In this document: piece after piece, positions 46,887 to 58,054 of the stretch
Layout: each line of letters begins with the position of its first letter
Position numbering within the stretch: position 1 is the first letter of the stretch
Assembly: GCA_015143295.1 (NCBI GenBank)
Contig: JABCRI010001343.1
Coordinates: 186,001-250,000 of the forward strand
Length of the DNA: 64,000 nt
Source of the DNA: Tetracentron sinense
Lineage: Eukaryota; Streptophyta; Magnoliopsida; Trochodendrales; Trochodendraceae
Direction of reading: 5' to 3'
The notes under the pieces: model-generated
Databases searched by the model: none
Seen by the model: only the letters and a program-made list of their open reading frames with translations
What the model was told of the DNA's origin: nothing
Made by a program: the position numbers and the translations under genes

Positions 46887-47379
46887 AAGGGGTCAGGGTT
46901 CGGGGCAGCATGGATCTGACCTGCATAGGTTGTACAGAATATTTATTCTCAGTTAGGAATTAGGCTAACGCAAGGAAAAATCGTTGTAACGAATTTTATT
47001 CTTTTTTCTTTGAGAATAGTGAATCTTAGGGCTCATGGATGGACGTATAACAACGTAGATCTGTGCGTATTGTTGTGATTTTATTTATTTATTTTTTATT
47101 GTTTTGATTTTCAACAATTGTCAAGTTTTTAATTTCATCAGAGTAGAAATAAGGAATGCCAGATCTTTAATTAATGCTCCAAAAACTAATATCCATCTCT
47201 TAAATTGGCTCTAAAAACAGAGCACAGCTTACATCTGACGGTGCTCAATGTTGCAACTGTGACACAATCTCTTCACATCCGCACAAAGTACCAAAAGAAA
47301 GAAAAAAAATTTTTAAAAAAAAGCAAAACAGAAACTCAAAGACCTAATTAAGGACTGGATAAAACTGCACACGCTGTTA
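46887..47379. repeat. Segmental duplication, unit A (right part)
   Basis: This matches 62101-62599 in unit B (GGTTGTACAGAATATTTATT, TTCAACAATT, CAGAGCACAGCTTA...). It ends at CACGCTGTTA, exactly where unit B passes into the laccase 3' flank. About eight bases (ATCATCAA) then separate it from the DREB2-derived start of unit B. Confidence 0.88.
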
Positions 47380-47387
47380 ATCATCAA

Positions 47388-48036
47388 CCCTTTTTTGAGC
47401 CCTTGGCAGGAATTTTAAGGACCTGTTTTCCTGAATCGAGTTGATCATTGTGCTCTTTCCACTTCCGGAGAGTCTCCGCTACAGAACTACACCAGCAAAA
47501 CCAGTTTAACCATTTTGCTGAGAATTTCCCAGACTACTATAGAACTACTAGACCCATTGCGTTTAATCATCAACCAGAAGAAGATGAAAGACTCTGAACC
47601 CTAATTCAAACCAAACAGAGAAAATACCTCCAAATTGATAACACAAAATTAAAAAAAAAAAAAAAGATTCGGATACCCTTTTGCAAATGGTTGTGATTTC
47701 GACTTTGAAATGATTTGATCAAAATAAGAAAAGCAAATTACCAAACCATTCAAGAAAAAAACAAACATTCATCAAAATGAAAAGAAAAAAGAATCCAAAT
47801 GAAATAAACTCACCTCTCGATAATCTCGCAACGAAGAAATCCTTCCAATAAAGATGCTTTCGTACTTCTCTTAGTCCTTTATCTGTTCTTATCTTCTGTT
47901 TCTTTTTCTGGTGTTCCCCTCTCTTTTCTTTGTTGTGGGGTACTCTGGTTTTCACTTCTTGTAGCAATTGTGTTTCAAAGCTTCTCTCTTGGAGACGAAG
48001 AAATCTCCTTTTAAGGAGAGCTTTGATGAGTATTTA
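47388..48036 (-). pseudogene. Truncated DREB2 duplicate (5' part only)
   Basis: It contains the DREB2 promoter, first exon, intron and only about 35 codons of exon 2, matching [18 protein letters not shown] through IPAKGSKKG. It lacks the AP2 domain because the duplication breakpoint lies at 47388. A deletion of about 79 bp relative to 27932-28011 removes the intron acceptor and the RKRKPRRK codons. A deletion of about 11 bp near 47829 removes the start ATG while leaving a good donor (GAGAG|GTGAGT). It cannot encode a DREB protein, though its promoter is nearly intact. Confidence 0.9.
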
Positions 48037-48364
48037 TAACCCTCTAGAGATATTTCCAAAAATTCCATTAAATATTATGACGTGGCGCATCTCTTATTGT
48101 TACTTTTGCCACGTTGCTCCTCGGAAGTTTCCCGAGTGCCACCCGGCTCCCCTCGCCTTCTTGGTGACGAAGATCTGGCCTTTTAGATTGCTTCCTTAAT
48201 TGCCTGAATGTCTTCCAGTAATTTCGATTGTACCACTCCTCTTTCTTGTGGAAATAACTATTTCATCCTTGGTTTTATCGTTTCTTTCTTACTTGACCAC
48301 TTCCAAGTCCTTAAGATATCAAATTCAAGTGCTCTTATGAATCTAAAATACAGGAAAGGTTACT

Positions 48365-49739
48365 CAGGGCCGGCCCGTCCATAAGGCCAACAAAGCGGGC
48401 GCTTTAGGCCCCCAAAAAAATGAAGGCCCCAAATCTCAGATGATGTAACTGTCCGTTTTGCATAGTTCTAGTTACTTTTTGGATTTAAGGTCTTATTGGG
48501 TAAATCGCGAGCTATTTAAGTTAAATGGTCTTGCATGAGTCCCGCAATCGAGTACGAAATTACGATTGGATCACAGAATCTGATGGTATGGGACTGAGTT
48601 AGTCAAGGTTTTGGTAGGTTGCGAAGTACCTTATGATTTCACTTTGGATTTTGAGTACATATGACGCATCCGTTTAATGGGTCCCGCCAAAAAGAGTTCC
48701 CGAGTAAGTAAAATCACTGTCGTTTGATGAACTACGACAACTATGGGTCCACAACTTTTTTGGTGGTACCCAGGTCCAGAGTCCAGACCCGTTTTCCATA
48801 GGAAAATAGTCACCTCCTTGGTCGGTGACGCGAGGAGGGCCATCTTGGCTCCCATTTTCTTGCCATGTGTCCCCTTCTAACCCTATTTAACTGTGATTAA
48901 GATTCATCCAACCTTAGGATTCACCCATTTACCCTTGGTTTTTAGGAAAATGTAATAAAAAATTTTAATTAAAATGTTAAAATAAACTAACGTGAGTTAA
49001 AAAAAGAGTTACAGGGTCGGCTTTGTGAGAGCGAGGAGGAATAGTCCCCTCCTCGCCGACGAGGAACTATTGCTATTTTCCATATTGGGTGTTTTATCAC
49101 TATCATAAAAAAAATAGTACATTGTTTCAAATACCAAAAAAATAAAATTTCACTGTGCCTGTCAATCAATTTGATCCGTTAAACAGTGAACCACCCGTTG
49201 ATGGGACATCACCCAAATGTGCATTGATCAAATGTGGCTTGGATAACCACCGAAGGGGTGGACCAATGGTTTCTGGGTCGTCTCGCTTTGCGAGAGGTCT
49301 TGGGTTCCATTCCTCACTCCCCCTTTGGTGGCAGCTGCACGGTTTTCCAGACTTCCCCAGTGTGGCGGGTTGCGGGCGCTTGTCACACCCCCGGGAATTA
49401 GTCCTGACCCGAAGGATTGGGGAACCACAGGTTTCCAAAAAAACAAAAAACAAAATTTGCTTGGATATGTCTGAACCAGCCCGAAAACCCTGTACAGTTT
49501 TTATGGGTTTGGTTTGGGATTAGTTTTGGACTATGGATTAAGTTTAGGTTTGTTTTTCTCTCGTGATTAGGAAAACTTGAATACAAAAATTTAATTAGTA
49601 ATTTTATATTTTAAAAAATGCGAATAATAAATTTTAATTAATTTTTTTAATAATATTAAATATATATGTATTTATATATATAAGAAGGTCCAATTTAGAA
49701 TTCTTACTTTAGGCCTTCAAATGACTTGGGCCGGCCCTA
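48365..49739. mobile_element. hAT-type element, non-autonomous
   Basis: The ends CAGGGCCGGCCC and GGGCCGGCCCTA are inverted, with the C/A terminal mismatch familiar from Ac-like hAT elements. The 8-bp duplication AGGTTACT flanks it (48357-48364, 49740-49747). Unit A preserves the near-empty site as AACGGTTACTGATGACG at 28891. At 1375 bp it encodes no transposase. It contains a SINE (49246-49458) and MITE-like AATCTTAACC words near 48870-48960. Confidence 0.88.
49246..49458 (+). mobile_element. SINE inserted in the hAT element
   Basis: GCTTGGATA is duplicated at 49237-49245 and 49459-49467. The unit has an A-box-like TGGACCAATGGTTTCTGGG, a B-box-like GGTCTTGGGTTCCATTCC, the body GGCGGGTTGCGGGCGCTTG and a tail ending in CAAAAAAC repeats. 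The minus-strand piece at about 10335-10445 appears to be a relative, sharing GACCC..AGG.TTGGGGA. Confidence 0.75.
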
Positions 49740-49832
49740 AGGTTACTGATGACGTCTTTACATACGCTCAAGCAAGGGTCTAGTTGACAAACAGCCCAGT
49801 CAAATCTGATGTTTGAACGGTGTTTAACAATA

Positions 49833-49944
49833 GAGTTTTTCACCTAAATGTACCCGTGATTTATTCGTGGGCCCTATATACAGCCCACTTTAAAAAGTTG
49901 ACTTTTCTACACCCAGCCCACTTTTGCATGACATAAGTGCCCTC
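49833..49944 (+). repeat. MULE left terminal inverted repeat
   Basis: It reads GAGTTTTTCACCTAAATGTA and continues to ATGACATAAGTGCCC. It pairs with 57350-57459 reversed, with scattered substitutions and small indels. Confidence 0.88.
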
Positions 49945-49949
49945 CCACC

Positions 49950-50480
49950 CAAAGAAAAGGGTTTCTTAAAGAAACCGCTTCTCCTCTTTCGCCCGTTTCA
50001 GTGTCCACAAGACGCTGCCTTGGGAGCCATTGCCGCCATCGTAGCTGCTCGAGCCACCAGCTCCGGCCACTGCTCATGCCATTTGATCAATAACAGAACC
50101 TGCAATCAACAACGGTAGCAGAAGTGGGCCAACTGATTGAAGAAAGAGAAGATAAGCAAACCACTTCCTCCATCATCAATCACTGTGGGATGCTTATCTT
50201 ATTCTGCTACAATCAAAATGCAAGAATACATGGATAGGGTCTGCTCTGTTTGTGTTTGTGTTTCGTGTATGGTTTGCTTAGGACCTTGGCTGATTCGAAA
50301 GGACAGGTATCGGCCATTTTGACTCGAGGATTTGGGGTTTCTATGATTATGATTCAAAGAATTTGAGTTATTTATGTAAGGATTTCATGTTTTCTTCTTC
50401 TTATTATCTGGGCTTTCCTCCGAATCTTTGCATTTCATACTCTCCACACTCTGTACTCATTATATTATTAGAAGAATCAT
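49950..50480. other. GC-richer segment inside the MULE left end
   Basis: About 49960-50130 is GC-rich, with coding-like CTTGGGAGCCATTGCCGCCA and AGCTGCTCGAGCCACC words, unlike the rest of the element. It might be host-derived (Pack-MULE style) but no gene is recognised. Confidence 0.35.
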
Positions 50481-50717
50481 TTTTTTGTTACTGGTTGCAA
50501 TCGTTGGAGAGTATAACTTGTAAAAGGTACTGGTCTTTTCAGAGTAGTCAAGCATTGCTAGCTTTTGTTTGGAAGGGTGCTCATTGAGCCTATGGAAGGG
50601 AAGGTGTAAGCCAGAATTATCAAATTGAGTTTTCTGAGAATGTACTCTACTTTTCCTATAAGAAAGTAAGCTTTCTTGAAATCAAATTGAGGTCATTTAG
50701 AGAGAGAGAGAGAAAGT
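50481..50717. repeat. MULE internal direct repeat, copy 1
   Basis: About 235 bp, apparently identical to 57015-57256 except for GA-microsatellite length at its end. It starts TTTTTGTTACTGGTTGCAAT and ends in a GA run plus AAAG. Confidence 0.92.
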
Positions 50718-50819
50718 TGAAAGGGGAAAAATCCCGTACATGCCACGCGTCTGTAGCTGCTCAGCTGGTAGAGGAATGATAGCACAACTCCACCTGTGAA
50801 TGAGTCTGAGGGGGCGGGT

Positions 50820-51190
50820 GTGCACCCTGAAATAAGCTCCGATGATAAAGTCAGTATAAGGCACATAGTACAGTATAAGGCACAAGGCACAAGCACAGTA
50901 TAAGGCACAAGGCACGAGCACAAGCACAAGCACATGAACATAAGGCACAAGGCACAAGCACATGAACATAAGGCACAGTATGGTATAGAGATACTTATCG
51001 TGAGGGCACTGAGCATATGCACTTGAGGACGAGCTCTGGTGTTATGCTCTGGAGATTGTAGCTCAGGAGGCACAAAGGATATAGCTCAGAAGGCACAAAG
51101 AACTCAGCTAGGATGGCCCAAGGGACTCAGCTCGGATAAGGCTCAGACAACGTAGCTCGGGCTCAGACAACGTAGCTCGGGACTATGCAC
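50820..51190. repeat. GGCACAAGCACA-type tandem repeats
   Basis: Irregular tandem units of AGGCACAAGGCACAAGCACA lie at about 50870-50985. They are followed by repeated AGGCACAAAG and CAACGTAGCTCGGG.CTCAGA units to 51190. The leading GCTCCGATGATAAAGTCAGT matches a fragment near 5620, so an older retroelement piece may be embedded here. Confidence 0.7.
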
Positions 51191-51199
51191 AACACAACG

Positions 51200-52355
51200 A
51201 CACAACGTATTGGGCACTATTCACAGCACAACGTATTTTCCAACAAAAAAATCGTTAGCAGACCCACAGGTATGTTAGCTATCCCAAGGATCTCTCTTCA
51301 AATGCCACCTGTGAAGGGAGTGAATTGTTTACCTTTTTATCAAGTTTCACTTTTAAAGAGTGAAACATACCCTCTTTAGTTAAATAAATTACAAGTCTAC
51401 CAAATCTACCACTTGCGTGACAACATTTTCCAAATATATCTCTCCTACAATTAATAATTACAACTCTACCATTTTCATTCAAAGTACTTTACCCATATTG
51501 TAATATATAATTACATATGTACCCTTTCACCTTTTCTAAACACATTACCTTGTATTTTCACACATATTACCGTGTTTTCCACACACATTACCAAAGCACC
51601 AAATCGGGTTATGCCCCTAAGGTCGTTACGTGCCCGTCCACCTCTTAACTGTGATTAAGATTCACCCGCCCCTATTTAATTCTTTTTTAAAAATATTTTG
51701 ATATCAAAATATATATATATTTTTTTTCTAAAAACTAAGGATAAGTGGTGAATCCTAGGAGTTGGTGATTTTTTTTTCTTTTTAAGTTTAAGGGGTGTCA
51801 AAAGAGACACGTGACGAGTTTTAATGTGGTTATAACCATGGAGGATTTGGTTCCTTTGATAAAAGGATTTGGTTCATTTGATAAAATATGATTTTGATGT
51901 CTTCATTGTTCACCATTAGATCAAGGATTCGACAGTCTTGGGTACTACTATTACTCTTCAGAGAAAGATGAAACTCGTCCCTACATCCCTATATTAGTTA
52001 TAAGAAACGTAACCTCGATTAGGTTCACCTGATTTGACCTCACGAACATAAGTTGCATACCTAAGAAATGCATTTGGCAATAGAATGGTTGAACACTTGA
52101 ATCTATGTAAGCTTGTACGATGTTCTCATTAATATGAGAAATATATAAAGACGAGTATTTGGCAATTGACAATATATGTCATGAAGCTAACATAATTTAA
52201 GTTGGTATATCAAGTGAATAAAAAAGATTCAAAAAGATTACAATTAAATTTAACAATCTTAACTCCCCCAAAAAATTAAATTTGTGGACTGATAATTTTT
52301 AAACTAATTAGTCACAGTAAGAACTATCTAATTCAGCTGATCTCCACATTGATAT
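51200..52355. other. MULE interior, no gene recognised
   Basis: AT-rich. A MITE-like pair (AAGATTCACCC at about 51658 and GGTGAATCCTAGG at 51746, then GACACGTGACG) is embedded at about 51610-51815. No coding content is supported. Confidence 0.45.
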
Positions 52356-52358
52356 CAG

Positions 52359-55300
52359 CTAATAAGACATCTTCCTGAAACACATTCAAAACGTCTTCCT
52401 GAAACATATTCAAAATTGTAAAATCAGTACTTTAATATAATTAAATACTACAATAATGTACATTATAGTGAACAAAAGGGCCTTACCTAATAAAGTTTCT
52501 GAATGAAGGTGGTTCATTAACAATGCTAGCCATATTATACTGACCATCAAGATTTGAATGGGTAGATGCAATTTGTCTCTGTTAATCAAATCACATTCAA
52601 TTATGAAGAGGATTTTAAATTACATTAATAACACATTATCAGAATTAAGAAAAAAAATTCAAACCCTCTCTTGAACATTTCACTGATTTGGTACTCCCAA
52701 ATCCAAAGTGAAAAATTCATCCTATATCATATTTAAGGATTTAGTAAACAAACTACTTATAAACTGTATAAATATACATTTCAATAACAAAATCTTTGCA
52801 ACTTAGACAAAAAAACAGCGTACCCTTTGTTGGTTGCCCCATTGCATGTTTGGTTGAATATCAATAATTCGTTCTGGTACGTCAAGGCTTGAATATGTAG
52901 GCGCAATTTGTCCCTATTACCCAGATCACAATATATTATAAAATGAAAGATCAGTTAAAAAAAAATTTCTTCAACAATACAAATAATTCTTACCTTCAGG
53001 TGTATATTATCTTGTGTGTTGCAGTGGTTACCAAAATTTGGTGTAATTTGGGCAACCAATCCGAGATGACCTTGGTTGCTATGTCTCAAATCAGTTGTTA
53101 AACTATAATGTTCCTGAATTACATATAAAATTTCATAAGCAAGTTAATAAAAATTGGTGGGAGCTTAGAACAAGTTGGTTAAAAATAATTGTTAACTATA
53201 AGATGACACAAAATTTCTAACCTTTTGCCTTATGCCCTCTTGAGTTGAATGTTCATCGGCAAAGTGTTGTGTTTCTATGGCAATCAATTGTGTGTCATGA
53301 GGCTTACCAACTTTTGGTGGTCCCGAGACATCATTTTGCTACATCACACATGAGAGGAGTATAATAAAAAATAAAATATAATTGACAACGAAAGCAAGTT
53401 AAGCTATCATAAATTTATAACTTACTTTTTTTCCATTTTTTTTAATGTTCCTCTCTGATGAAGATTGAAGTCTATTTTTCTTTGGCCGACCTGGTCGCTT
53501 TGCTTTCAAAGGATCACAAATCTTTGTATACCCAGTAAAGTCTTGTTGTGCAATATTAGAAATCACATTTGTCTCAACATCTCCACACATATTACCATTG
53601 TTATAACAATTGTCATTTGTTTTTTGGACTTTCTTCAACAACTCTTGTAATCCTTCTAAAACAATATTGTAGCTAGCTTCAGATATTACCCCTTCATCCA
53701 AAATTTGAAGTGCTTGTGGATATAAAACATCATAACGCTGCACTGGGTTAACAGCTTGCACATTTTTTGAGCATAGATTTGAAACATACTTGCGCTTGAA
53801 GTCTTTTTTCCATCGTAGGAGAATGTACTGAGATGGAATCTCATCCATGTGGTCGTTAAGAACACATAATGAGTGTTTACATAAAATACCTTTATGCTCA
53901 AACAAAACTTGTATTAAACAAAACTTCATAAACTTTAGGCCCCAACATCTTACCATTCTTACCAATAACACGCTCTTTCACAGCAAATGTTATGATTGAC
54001 CCATCAACCTTGACAACTGATTTGAACAACACACCATACCACAAACTTCTTCTTGAAATTTCATAAACATTTCCCTTGTATATATTTCAGCAATTTGAAC
54101 TTCAAAGTAACAATGTGTCTTCAAAACGGGTTTGGTATAGAATGATTCGAAATCTGCCTGAGCTTCTTTCTCATACTTGTCACGAAGAGCTGAATCGTAC
54201 TGATCAACAAACTCCTTCAAAGAAGTCTTTGCATGCACATACCCATCAAAAAAGGAATTCATACTCTCGCTTCGCTGTGTAGTAGACATTCCCGCAAAAA
54301 ATGTGTCTTTTAAAAACACAGGAACCCATTGTCGTCGAACTTCATATAATGTTGTGAGCCATTCATTATGCTCAAGGCTATATTGTTTGATTATACTTTC
54401 CCATGTTATTTCAAAATCTCTAATTCTCAGTAACTCATAAACAACATTTTTCATTGCCTTTTTAACTTCTTTATATTCCCTTAATCTTCCCAATTTGTCT
54501 GAAATTTTTTTCATATATGCCACAAACATAGCCGGTGACGAGCTTTTGGAAAAACCACAGCAATTGCTCTTTGCATGGCCTTACACTGATCAGTAATAAT
54601 GGCATTTGGAGGGTGACCCGACATAGCAATTAGCCACGTTTTAAACATCCAGATGAATGACTCGATCGTTTCGTCTGCAAGTAAACCACAACCTAATAAT
54701 ACAGATTGACCATGATGGTTTACTCCAACAAATGGAGCAAATGACATGTCATATCTATTTGTCAAGTATGTAGTATCGAACGTGACTACATCGCCGAAGT
54801 AACCATATGCAGCCCTCGACCTGGCATCAGCCCAAAATACGTTCCGTAAATGTCCTTCATTGTCGAGATCCATCAAATAAAAGAAGTTAGAATTCCTCTG
54901 TTGCATGCGAGTAAAATAAATATGCATTGCTTTCTGCATCTCCTTCTGCGAGCTTCAACCTCTTATAAACACCAACATAATTTCTAACATCTCTTTTCTC
55001 CCAAAATGCAAGTTCTCATGCCCCCCCCGCTTCCACAACAAGGCTATGAAAAGACTTGTTGAGTCGTATTCCTAAGTCACAATTCAATTCCAATCTTCTC
55101 TTAGTTCCACGATCAATGTGCCTATGAGACCTACATCGTCGGCTTTTGAAGGACTAACGGTCATGATTGTGGTCTAAGTGAACACCAATCACTACCCATT
55201 TCTTACATTCTGTTAGGTTTGACCCTCATGTACGCCCCACAACCTGTTTTTTTAGTCGGTCTTCTATAAAGAGCATTTTTTTTTTTCATCTTTAGAACCC

Positions 55301-55541
55301 TCCTACAACACACAAAAACAACCATGATACTTTCTTTGGTTTTCTTGTGTGGCCAAGAGGACTTGATTTTAGTGCCAAATCCAACACCCAAAGCATATCG
55401 ATTGTAAAATTCTCTAGCATCTTCGTAACAACGGAACTTCATTCCCATAACAGGTGTTAGATCCTGGTTCCTTCCAATTTCACCATGATCATTAATATAT
55501 TTCTCACTCAATGGACTAGACATTAGATGCGCATCTTCCAT
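52359..55541 (-). pseudogene. FAR1/FHY3-type MULE transposase, multi-exon, broken
   Basis: Transposase of the family from which plant FAR1/FHY3 transcription factors arose. ATG at 55541 (MEDAHLMSSP) follows an acceptor TCATTTCAG. In order: the FAR1 zinc-binding domain (GMKFRCYEDAREFYNRYALG), an unframed stretch with WVVIGVHLDHNHD and RSHRHID (55200-54940), the MULE DDE domain (GDVVTFDTTYLTNRYDM, FVGVNHHGQSVLLGCGLL, AIITDQCKAMQRAI, RHRLCLWHI), and a SWIM finger remnant with LFEHKGILCKH. An in-frame stop near 55154 and frameshifts around 54520 and 53900-53980 disable it. Four 3' exons with GT-AG borders stay open in phase: 53222-53338, 52994-53113, 52824-52913 and 52487-52578. A tiny last exon at 52359-52374 is uncertain. 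Confidence 0.85.
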
Positions 55542-55599
55542 ATCCTGAAATGACACCCAAGTATAGATATCAATAAGCAAACTTTAGACAAAATTAATC

Positions 55600-57014
55600 A
55601 AATTAAATCATTTATGTTAGAAGTATTTTCATTGACATCCCCAAAAATTAAGAAACAAAATCATATGTAAGAATTTCATGCAAGTCACACAATGTTTGAT
55701 TGATTAATCCAAATATTGAAATGATATGTAATTGTGATTAGGTCCTATTGTTCTTCGTCCATCTAAGAGTCGATGTGCATATGTAATTGTGATGAGAAAG
55801 AAAGAAAGCTATAATGAGAAAGAAAAAGATAAAACTCAAAAGGAAATGGAAAGTTGATCCAATATTTGTGAGGAGTCTGTGGTTTCAATGTGTTTGCCTT
55901 CAGCTTCACCTTGTGGTGTTGTTAGTAACCCAAAAACAAAAAGGTAAAGGGAAAATTCAATCTGCCACAACATTTTATATTAGCGCGCAAAAAAATTATC
56001 TAAGAAACTAAGCCAAGATAGAAAAAACAAAACAAATAAACAAATGAATAGAATAATAATCAAGGAGTCCAAGATAAATTTGCATAGAGAGGTCTATTCT
56101 TTAGCAATCAGATAAGAAATATGACCACATAGAGTTCCATCCAATACTTGAACGAAATATATATCCACTTCTTTTGCAGAACATTTTCACGTGAGCCTTG
56201 CAAAGTAAATTTCAAACTGAAATTCTCATGGAAGGAAATAATCGCATACCTCCCACAAACAAACAAAGAAAAAAGAGAAGACAGGAGGAAACAATGATCG
56301 TTATTCATTTAATTGGGGATGAATTGTACTATCAATGAAGAGGAAAACTTTCAACTGGATAAGTTCAACAAAGTCGTCACAATATTGTGGCATTTCATTG
56401 CATATCAGCCACTCCAATTCATTGTTTAGAAGGAGACCACCAAAGATTTGAAAGTGGAAAGAAACCAAACTGGATCAATTTAACAGTCGTTCGTCACAAT
56501 ATTGGTGCCTATGTATCAGTTAACTGGGATAGAATTCTATTTTTTTACAGAGCATACAGTAATACAGTGAAACTCTTTGAAATTAGTTGCAAAAAAAAAC
56601 TCTTGAAGTGGAACTCTTTGAAGCATTCAATCAAACAACTTATATGCAAAAAAGGAGTGACAACCGTTAACTGAATTTAAAATGCACACAAACACAAACA
56701 GAGGGCTGGGAAGAAGAAGATGGAAGGAAGGCAAAAAAGAAAAAAACTGAAACTTACCGGCGGTGGCGGAAGCAGGCAATGGGAGAGAGGGGAGATGATA
56801 GTTGCAGCCACGGGAAAGAAAGAGAGACAGTTGCAATGGTTTGAGATGAAAACCCCCTTCCATCAACTTTTTTTTTCCCCCTCTTCAGCTTCCCACAGTT
56901 CGATCTTCCCGCGCAAGCATAACCGGCTACATAGGTAGCCCATTTTCGGTAGCCACGTTGCCCAATAATGAAGCTCCTTGAGTTTCTAGCGTACCTGTGG
57001 GTGCAAATCACTGC
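55600..57014 (-). other. MULE transposase 5' region and first intron
   Basis: On the minus strand a likely leader exon ends at 56758 with the strong donor GCCG|GTAAGT. The predicted intron then runs to the acceptor at 55545-55546. No ATG-led coding exon is required, because the start at 55541 lies just inside exon 2. The remaining short frames on either strand look spurious. Confidence 0.5.
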
Positions 57015-57256
57015 TCTTTTTGTTACTGGTTGCAATCGTTGGAGAGTATAACTTGTAAAAGGTACTGGTCTTTTCAGAGTAGTCAAGCATTGCTAGCTTT
57101 TGTTTGGAAGGGTGCTCATTGAGCCTATGGAAGGGAAGGTGTAAGCCAGAATTATCAAATTGAGTTTTCTGAGAATGTACTCTACTTTTCCTATAAGAAA
57201 GTAAGCTTTCTTGAAATCAAATTGAGGTCATTTAGAGAGAGAGAGAGAGAGAAAGT
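57015..57256. repeat. MULE internal direct repeat, copy 2
   Basis: Second copy of the 235-bp unit, same orientation, just inside the right terminal repeat. The two copies bracket the 6.3 kb that contains the transposase gene. Confidence 0.92.
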
Positions 57257-57349
57257 CATCCAGCAAAAACATAACCATCAGTTCGGGCTCCCAATGCCGC
57301 ATCTTACTTAACAAACTCAAACTGTTTTTTGGTGTTTGTTTTGGTGATA

Positions 57350-57459
57350 GGGGCACTTATGTCATGGGAAAATAGGTTGGGGGTAAAAAAGTTAAGTTTT
57401 GAAAATGGGGTGTATATAGGGCTCCCCAATAAACCCCGGGTGTATTCAGGGAAAAACCC
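57350..57459 (-). repeat. MULE right terminal inverted repeat
   Basis: On the minus strand it reads GGGTTTTTCCCTGAATACAC and continues to CATGACATAAGTGCCCC, the partner of 49833-49944. Confidence 0.88.
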
Positions 57460-57520
57460 TTAACAATATGTCGTTTTTACCTTCAAGAACAAAAGGGGTT
57501 TTTCCAGATTGCCCCTCTAG

Positions 57521-58046
57521 TAGGGATGTAAACGAGCCGAGCTAGGCATTGCTCTAGCTCGGCTCGTTGGATTTTTGATGTTGCTCGAACTTGAAAAGTT
57601 CAGCTCGGGTTTGGCTCGTCTACAAATCATCGAGTTCGAATCGGCTCGTTAAATTCTAATTTTAAAAAACAAATTGTATAATGGGGACGATATTCTAACA
57701 ATTAAGGTATTAAATAGTAGGGTAAAAAGAAAATGAGAAGATAAAATAGTGCTTTCACTAACTGATGAACATTTCATATTCATAATTTAAAAAAATTATT
57801 TCATTTTCATATATTTTTTAATGTAAAAGTCAATATTGGTAGGGGTATAACTATACATGAGTATTCATTGAATTAGTCAAGCCGAGCCGAGCCAAGCCGA
57901 GCTGAGTTACCTCTTACTCGAGCTCGGCTCGTTATCTAAACAAGCTCACTCACTTGGCTTGGCTCGGCTCGATGAGCTTTTTAATCCTGCTCAAGCTCGG
58001 CTCGTTTCGAGCCGAGTCAAGCTGACTCGGCTCATTGACAGCCTTA
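57521..58046. mobile_element. hAT MITE rich in GAGCTCGG words, 8-bp duplication
   Basis: It starts TAGGGATGTAAACGAGCC and ends GGCTCATTGACAGCCTTA, inverted and imperfect. CCCTCTAG flanks it exactly (57513-57520 and 58047-58054), the 8 bp expected for hAT. Both subterminal parts are stuffed with GGCTCGG/CGAGCC words around an AT-rich core. Unit A lacks it: the site reads GATTGCACCTTTCAGTACC at about 29067. Confidence 0.88.
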
Positions 58047-58054
58047 CCCTCTAG

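Larger units (their letters stand above)
49833..57459. mobile_element. Complete Mutator-like element with FAR1-type transposase
   Basis: The 7627-bp element is bounded by a perfect 9-bp duplication, TTAACAATA (49824-49832 and 57460-57468). Unit A keeps the empty site TTTAACAATACGCCGTT at about 29016. The ends are inverted repeats of about 110 bp (49833-49944 and 57350-57459), matching imperfectly through GAGTTTTTC.CC, GCCCTATATACA.CCCA and CATGACATAAGTGCCC. A transposase gene lies on the minus strand (52359-55541, promoter side near 57000). Inside are also a 235-bp direct repeat pair and short tandem repeats. The transposase is broken, so this copy is not autonomous now. Confidence 0.92.

Noticed and set aside
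50693..51073. Cysteine-rich 126-codon minus frame
   Set aside because: It is a translation of GGCACAAGCACA tandem repeats, not a protein domain.
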